This document shows positions 60,291 through 64,000 of a stretch of DNA of 64,000 bases, piece after piece. The position numbers were made by a program, and so were the translations under genes. The stretch is from Taibaiella sp. (GTDB lineage: Bacteria > Bacteroidota > Bacteroidia > Chitinophagales > Chitinophagaceae): assembly GCA_019638495.1 (NCBI GenBank), contig JAHBTQ010000002.1, positions 682,001 through 746,000 on the forward strand, read 5' to 3'. How positions within the stretch are numbered: position 1 is the stretch's first letter; the number at the start of each line of letters is the position of its first letter. A model generated the notes under the pieces. The model was not told the origin of the DNA and made no database searches. It was given only the letters and a program-made list of their open reading frames with translations.

Positions 60291-62738
60291 ATGGCATGGA
60301 ACACAACTAACGGAAAAAGAAAACGCCCAAACAAAATCTGGGGTTACATCCTTGTTGTGTTTACTACCGCACTCGTGTATATACTTGACCATCCGTTAGG
60401 CGCTTTGCCGGCACTGGGGCCACTACTTGACCCCGTTCACGGTTGTTGGGCCAATGCCGAGCCGGCCTCTTTCGACTATAATCTGAATGAAGACCTTCCT
60501 GCCCTTACCGGCAAAGCCATCGTCAACTTTGACGATCAGTTTGTACCACACATCAATGCTACCAACGACCACGACCTCTATTATATCCAGGGATACCTGC
60601 ACGCATGGTTTCGCCTGTGGCAAATGGAAATGCAGACGCGAGCGGCAGCGGGACGCATCAGTGAGATAGCAGGCGAAAAAGCACTTCCGTTTGACCGGAA
60701 ACAACGACGCAAGGGAATGGTATACGCCGCCGAAAATTCCTTGCGAGCTGCAGAAGCAAACCCGGTTACAAAGGCTATGCTGGACGCATATACAGCGGGG
60801 GTTAATCAGTTCATCGCTACTCGCGGCAAGCACCAATTGCCTCTCGAGTATAAGCTCATGGGCTTCAAGCCGGAGCCATGGACCAACCTCAAGTGCATAC
60901 TATTGTTGAAGTATATGGCGGATGACTTATCGGGCGAGTCGGATGACATTGCGCATTCTTACCTGCGCACACTGATGTCTGAAGCAGAGTTCAATTTACT
61001 ATACCCTGATAAGATACCCGGTAGCAGCCCGGTAGTACCAGCAGGAACGCCATTTGCACCAGCAACTATTTCTGTATCAGCCCCACCGGCAGATAGCAGT
61101 TCATTCGTGCCCATTAGTGCAACTGACTTTGAGTCGCTGCCTCAGCACGGCAAGGGCAGTAATAGCTGGGCACTCAGCGGATCCCGCACCGCCTCGGGAG
61201 ACCCAATACTTTGTAACGACCCACATCTGGGGCTCAATCTGCCCTCACTTTGGTTCCAGGTACAGCTTTCGGCTCCCGGCATCAATGTATGTGGCGCCTC
61301 ATTGCCCGGTGCTCCCGGCGTCGTCATAGGCTTTAATGATCACATCTCCTGGGGCCTCACAAACAACTACCGGGATGTAAAAGACTTCTACGAGATAAAG
61401 CCTGTGGAAGGTGACGCGGGCAAATATTGGTTCAACGGGCAGCAGGTTCCATATACCACACGCATGGAGCGTATTGCAGTAAAGGGCAAACCGGACTACG
61501 TTGACACCGTTCAATACACGATACATGGCGTGCTGCTATATGATGGTCGCTACCATGAGAAATTCAGCACCCGCAAGCTACTGGCAGTGAAATGGATGGG
61601 CTACGAAGCGAGCAACGAATATATGGCCATCTACAAGCTGAACCGCGCTGGCAATTACGACGAATACGTCGATGCTATTCAGCACTTTGAATGTCCTGCA
61701 CAAAACATGATCTATGCCGACAGGCAGGGACACATTGCTATCTGGGGCCAGGGTAAATTCCCGGCTAAATGGCGTGGACAAGGCAAGTATGTTATGCAGG
61801 GACTGGACAGCAGTACGCTCTGGGGACCTGTAATACCGATGGCTGAGAACCCCCATGCACTGGACCCCGCACAGGGCTACCTGGCCTCTGCCAACGAAAA
61901 CACCACAGACACAGCATATCCCTATCCATATACCGGCGACTTTGTGGAGCTGCGTGCATGGCGCATAAACGAACTGCTGGCAAAGACCGCAGAGGTCACG
62001 GTTCCCGATATGCAGGCCATGCAAGGCGATGACTATTCCATACTTGCAGCCAATGTGCTACCCATGATGCTTGATGCCTGCAAAGTCTACAAAGGCAAAT
62101 ACCTTGATAGCCTGAGGGCCTGGGACTATCAACTTCGCCCCTACAGCATGTGTGGCACCGTTTTCCAGCACTGGTGGAAGATACTCTACTCCAGCATATG
62201 GATGGACGACCTGCCAAATGTGCCGGGAGAAACGCTGCCACTAGCAGAGCGCACCATGCAGCTAATGCTCACAGACAGCACTTTGCGTTTCTATGACGAC
62301 CCAAGAACTGCCAAACGGGAAACCCTCGCCGACATCATTCGCCGCAGCTACTACCAAACCTCCCAGGCACTGGCAGAAAAAGAAAAGAAAGGGTCGCTTG
62401 ACTGGTACAAGGTGAAGAACACCGGCGTAAGGCACCTCGCTAAGCTGGACGCGTTCAGCTATACAGGTTTGGAGACGGGCGGCTGGGGTAATACCATAAA
62501 CGCCATGAAAGAAGACCACGGCCCATCATGGCGAATGGTGGTGCAGATGGGTAAAGAAATAGAAGCCTATGGCATCTATCCCGGCGGCCAGTCTGGCAAC
62601 CCCGGCAGTAAGTACTATGCCAACTACCTACCTATGTGGGTAAAAGGACAGTACAACAAGTTGCACTTCTACCCGGCAGGCAAAGCAGAAAACAGTGCTG
62701 CAAAATATGTGTGGACCCTAAAACCGGCAAGCAAATGA
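60291..62738 (+). CDS. Penicillin acylase family Ntn hydrolase
   Basis: An 815-aa periplasmic or membrane-anchored N-terminal-nucleophile hydrolase. A basic start (NGKRKRPNKIW) and one transmembrane helix (about 17-36) anchor it. The precursor auto-cleaves before Ser290 in GKGSNSWALSGSRTASG. Oxyanion-hole and beta-chain marks follow: GDPILCNDPHLGLNLPSLWF and GAPGVVIGFNDHISWGLTNN. Family members split penicillin, acyl-homoserine lactones or other N-acyl amides; the natural substrate is unknown. It overlaps the next membrane-protein gene by 4 bp, so the two are coupled. The start lies directly after a terminator hairpin. Confidence 0.93.
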   Translation: MAWNTTNGKRKRPNKIWGYILVVFTTALVYILDHPLGALPALGPLLDPVHGCWANAEPASFDYNLNEDLPALTGKAIVNFDDQFVPHINATNDHDLYYIQGYLHAWFRLWQMEMQTRAAAGRISEIAGEKALPFDRKQRRKGMVYAAENSLRAAEANPVTKAMLDAYTAGVNQFIATRGKHQLPLEYKLMGFKPEPWTNLKCILLLKYMADDLSGESDDIAHSYLRTLMSEAEFNLLYPDKIPGSSPVVPAGTPFAPATISVSAPPADSSSFVPISATDFESLPQHGKGSNSWALSGSRTASGDPILCNDPHLGLNLPSLWFQVQLSAPGINVCGASLPGAPGVVIGFNDHISWGLTNNYRDVKDFYEIKPVEGDAGKYWFNGQQVPYTTRMERIAVKGKPDYVDTVQYTIHGVLLYDGRYHEKFSTRKLLAVKWMGYEASNEYMAIYKLNRAGNYDEYVDAIQHFECPAQNMIYADRQGHIAIWGQGKFPAKWRGQGKYVMQGLDSSTLWGPVIPMAENPHALDPAQGYLASANENTTDTAYPYPYTGDFVELRAWRINELLAKTAEVTVPDMQAMQGDDYSILAANVLPMMLDACKVYKGKYLDSLRAWDYQLRPYSMCGTVFQHWWKILYSSIWMDDLPNVPGETLPLAERTMQLMLTDSTLRFYDDPRTAKRETLADIIRRSYYQTSQALAEKEKKGSLDWYKVKNTGVRHLAKLDAFSYTGLETGGWGNTINAMKEDHGPSWRMVVQMGKEIEAYGIYPGGQSGNPGSKYYANYLPMWVKGQYNKLHFYPAGKAENSAAKYVWTLKPASK

Positions 62739-63079
62739 GGATGCCCGTAACCATAATAGCGATAATAGTCATTGCTTTCATAGTCGGCACCATCACGCCG
62801 TGGTGGTCGGTGGCTGTGGTGGCATTCCTGGTAGGATTACTCGCGGGTCATAAACCCGGGCTTGGCTTCCTGGCCGGCTTCCTGGCTGTGGGACTCTACT
62901 GGCTGTGCCTGGCATTGTATCGCGATGCTGCTAATGAACATATCCTGGCTGGCCGCATGGCTGCCTTGTTCCACCTGCCCGGCTCTTATACCTTTGCAGG
63001 CGTCACCGCTATCATTGGTGCGCTGGTCGGCGGATTGGCTGCCTGGGCCGGATCGCTACTGTCTACACGCAAAAGATAA
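62735..63079 (+). CDS. Small membrane protein coupled to the penicillin acylase gene
   Basis: A 114-aa hydrophobic protein with about four predicted helices (PVTIIAIIVIAFIVGTITPW; VAVVAFLVGLLAG; LGFLAGFLAVGLYWLCLALY; FAGVTAIIGALVGGLAAWAG). The ATG shares ATGA with the acylase stop, so it is translated right after it. No family is recognised. It may help place or stabilise the acylase. Confidence 0.7.
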   Translation: MRMPVTIIAIIVIAFIVGTITPWWSVAVVAFLVGLLAGHKPGLGFLAGFLAVGLYWLCLALYRDAANEHILAGRMAALFHLPGSYTFAGVTAIIGALVGGLAAWAGSLLSTRKR

Positions 63080-63154
63080 TATTGTAGTAACTTTGCCGCG
63101 GTGCCAAACCTCGAGGCTGCAAAGGGTAAGCAATTACCTGTTTTGCAGCAACAA

Positions 63155-63182
63155 CAATGCCCCGGCGAAAGTTGGGGCATTG
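63155..63182 (+). terminator. Hairpin after the acylase unit
   Basis: CAATGCCCC-loop-GGGGCATTG, a perfect 9-bp stem with a 10-nt loop, 76 bp after the stop at 63079. There is no T-run, so it is a weak terminator or an mRNA-stabilising hairpin. Confidence 0.45.
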
Positions 63183-63215
63183 CCATTTGGAGTACCAATG
63201 CGGTAAAACTTAACA

Positions 63216-63231
63216 CCTGCCTGGCGGCAGG
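63216..63231. repeat. GC-rich palindrome CCTGCC-tggc-GGCAGG
   Basis: A small dyad followed by another CAGG, just before the lipoprotein gene. Similar CCTGCC/GGCAGG palindromes occur as dispersed repeats in some Bacteroidota genomes, but only one copy is seen here. Confidence 0.3.
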
Positions 63232-63249
63232 CAGGCAAAGGGCACAAAG

Positions 63250-63699
63250 ATGGAGTTAAGAGACAGAACACAAAGCATATTTACGGCAGGGTTGGTAGCG
63301 ACTCTACTCATCACCTTGCTCGCCGCATGTAGTGACCGCAGCAACACACCCACCGCCACGGACGATACCATGGTGGCAGTGAGCCGGACAGAGTGCCCCT
63401 CAACCGATATAAACGGGACATGGCGGCTGCTCTACACCACAAAGGATGGCAAAACCACCATGGCGGCAGAGCCGACCACTCTCACTATTACTGATTGCAG
63501 CAACAGCATAACGCACACCGACGCCCACACATGCTCTGAATCTTTCACCGTCTACCGCATGAAGCGCTACTGCGCCGACTACCAGCTCACCTACCCTAAT
63601 GATTCCATTGCCTGCATCACTCTGCACGGGGACACCCTAGCCATGGGCGAGTGCAACAACTTTGGGGAAACGAGGTGGTATTATGGGAGGGTGAAGTAG
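63250..63699 (+). CDS. Small lipoprotein, function unknown
   Basis: A 149-aa protein with lipobox LLAACSD (Cys27). The mature part contains six further cysteines (in TECPST, TDCSNS, HTCSES, RYCADY, IACITL and GECNNF), which could form disulfides, and beta-like segments such as GTWRLLYTTKDGKTTMAAEP. The layout (intro GTWRLLYTT, end RWYYGRVK) recalls lipocalin-like heat-shock/META-type proteins, but no family is certain. Confidence 0.65.
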   Translation: MELRDRTQSIFTAGLVATLLITLLAACSDRSNTPTATDDTMVAVSRTECPSTDINGTWRLLYTTKDGKTTMAAEPTTLTITDCSNSITHTDAHTCSESFTVYRMKRYCADYQLTYPNDSIACITLHGDTLAMGECNNFGETRWYYGRVK

Positions 63700-63764
63700 C
63701 AATGATTCCTGACACATGACCTGCAAACAAAGGTTTTATACCGTTTATTCGTCTTTTAAAAGAG

Positions 63765-63772
63765 TAATTTAG
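63765..63772 (+). promoter_or_regulatory. -7-like box of the gene at 63785
   Basis: TAATTTAG, 7 of 8 to TAnnTTTG, 12 nt before the ATG at 63785. Confidence 0.3.
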
Positions 63773-63784
63773 AACACACCCGCA

Positions 63785-64000
63785 ATGAAAAAACCTCTAT
63801 TTCCTCTAATTGCTATCATTTGCCTTTCATTATCGGCAAGCGCACAACCATGGACACTCATTCCCAATGACCTGGTAATGACCTACCTGGGCTCAGTGTC
63901 CATTGGCGATGCCCATACTGTTTACGTCACAGGTAATAACGCCTGGGCAGACAGCTCCTCGTTTTTGAAGAGCACCGATGGCGGTTTGTCATTTCATCAT
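63785..64000 (+). CDS. Start of a secreted protein with a BNR/Ycf48-like sequence (cut by window edge)
   Basis: 72 codons are visible and the frame stays open to the window end. Signal peptide MKKPLFPLIAIICLSLSASA, then WTLIPNDLVMTYLGSVSIGD, AHTVYVTGNN, and FLKSTDGGLSFHH. The KSTDGG segment is typical of BNR/sortilin or Ycf48-like propeller repeats, so this is probably a large secreted T9SS-type protein. The rest is outside the window. Confidence 0.6.
   Translation, partial: MKKPLFPLIAIICLSLSASAQPWTLIPNDLVMTYLGSVSIGDAHTVYVTGNNAWADSSSFLKSTDGGLSFHH

Noticed and set aside
63216..63231. A mobile REP/MITE element
   Set aside because: Only one copy of the GC-rich palindrome is seen in the window and there is no target duplication.
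1..64000. tRNA, rRNA, transposase, integrase or prophage genes
   Set aside because: None was recognised on either strand by reading the sequence. A tRNAscan or Infernal run would be needed to be certain for small RNAs.

Overview
The window reads as chromosomal DNA of a Bacteroidota bacterium, most likely in or near the Chitinophagaceae. The evidence is two SusC-like TonB-dependent receptors (one paired with a DUF4249 lipoprotein), a PorP/SprF-type protein, two giant secreted proteins with type IX secretion (T9SS) sorting domains, LytTR two-component genes, a head-GIN (DUF2807) lipoprotein, few Shine-Dalgarno sequences, and many upstream boxes of the Bacteroidota sigma-A form TAnnTTTG. I saw no rRNA, tRNA, CRISPR array, insertion sequence, integrase or phage gene. 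The taxonomic call is inference from gene content only.

Layout. 1-1905: end of a surface-glycan region (acyltransferase 3 N-terminus, DegT aminotransferase, PglD-like acetyltransferase). 2061-7865: a YD-like repeat protein, a small secreted protein, a NarL-type regulator, a Dph6-like PP-loop protein, and a PadR/PspC envelope-stress pair. 8183-18234: PorP/SprF, Tex, an M14 peptidase, pdxH with a newly seen 50-aa membrane protein, an outer-membrane barrel, mltG, and a TPR protein ending in a degenerate histidine-kinase dimerisation segment. 18235-20349: prolyl oligopeptidase.

20450-29076 is the most interesting block. A LysR-type regulator faces a compact six-gene unit: a PurK-like protein with lost active-site motifs, isocitrate dehydrogenase, a 90-aa protein, a DUF6671 cysteine-rich protein, tsaC, and an SbtA-type bicarbonate permease. 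True purE-purK lie convergently on the other side of lysR. Every recognised enzyme family here uses, releases or imports CO2/bicarbonate, and the divergent promoter region carries nested inverted repeats with a LysR T-N11-A box. I propose a bicarbonate-responsive regulon.

29201-42377: a GNAT acetyltransferase, small hypotheticals, a Spy-like/TonB receptor/DUF4249 operon beside a LytTR histidine kinase-regulator pair (both promoters share 21-bp-spaced direct repeats), a second TonB receptor, a head-GIN protein, an AGFIN-repeat protein and a TolB-like propeller. 42514-54045: two adjacent giant T9SS proteins (2273 and 1439 aa) built from about 19 and 15 copies of a ~72-aa Big_2-like repeat. 54284-64000: geranylgeranyl-reductase-like flavoprotein, TolB-amidohydrolase fusion, lytic transglycosylase, penicillin acylase with a coupled small membrane protein, a lipoprotein, and the start of a secreted protein cut by the window edge.

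A theme across the window is -7-like boxes lying only 4-8 nt before start codons, which predicts leaderless or nearly leaderless mRNAs for several genes.
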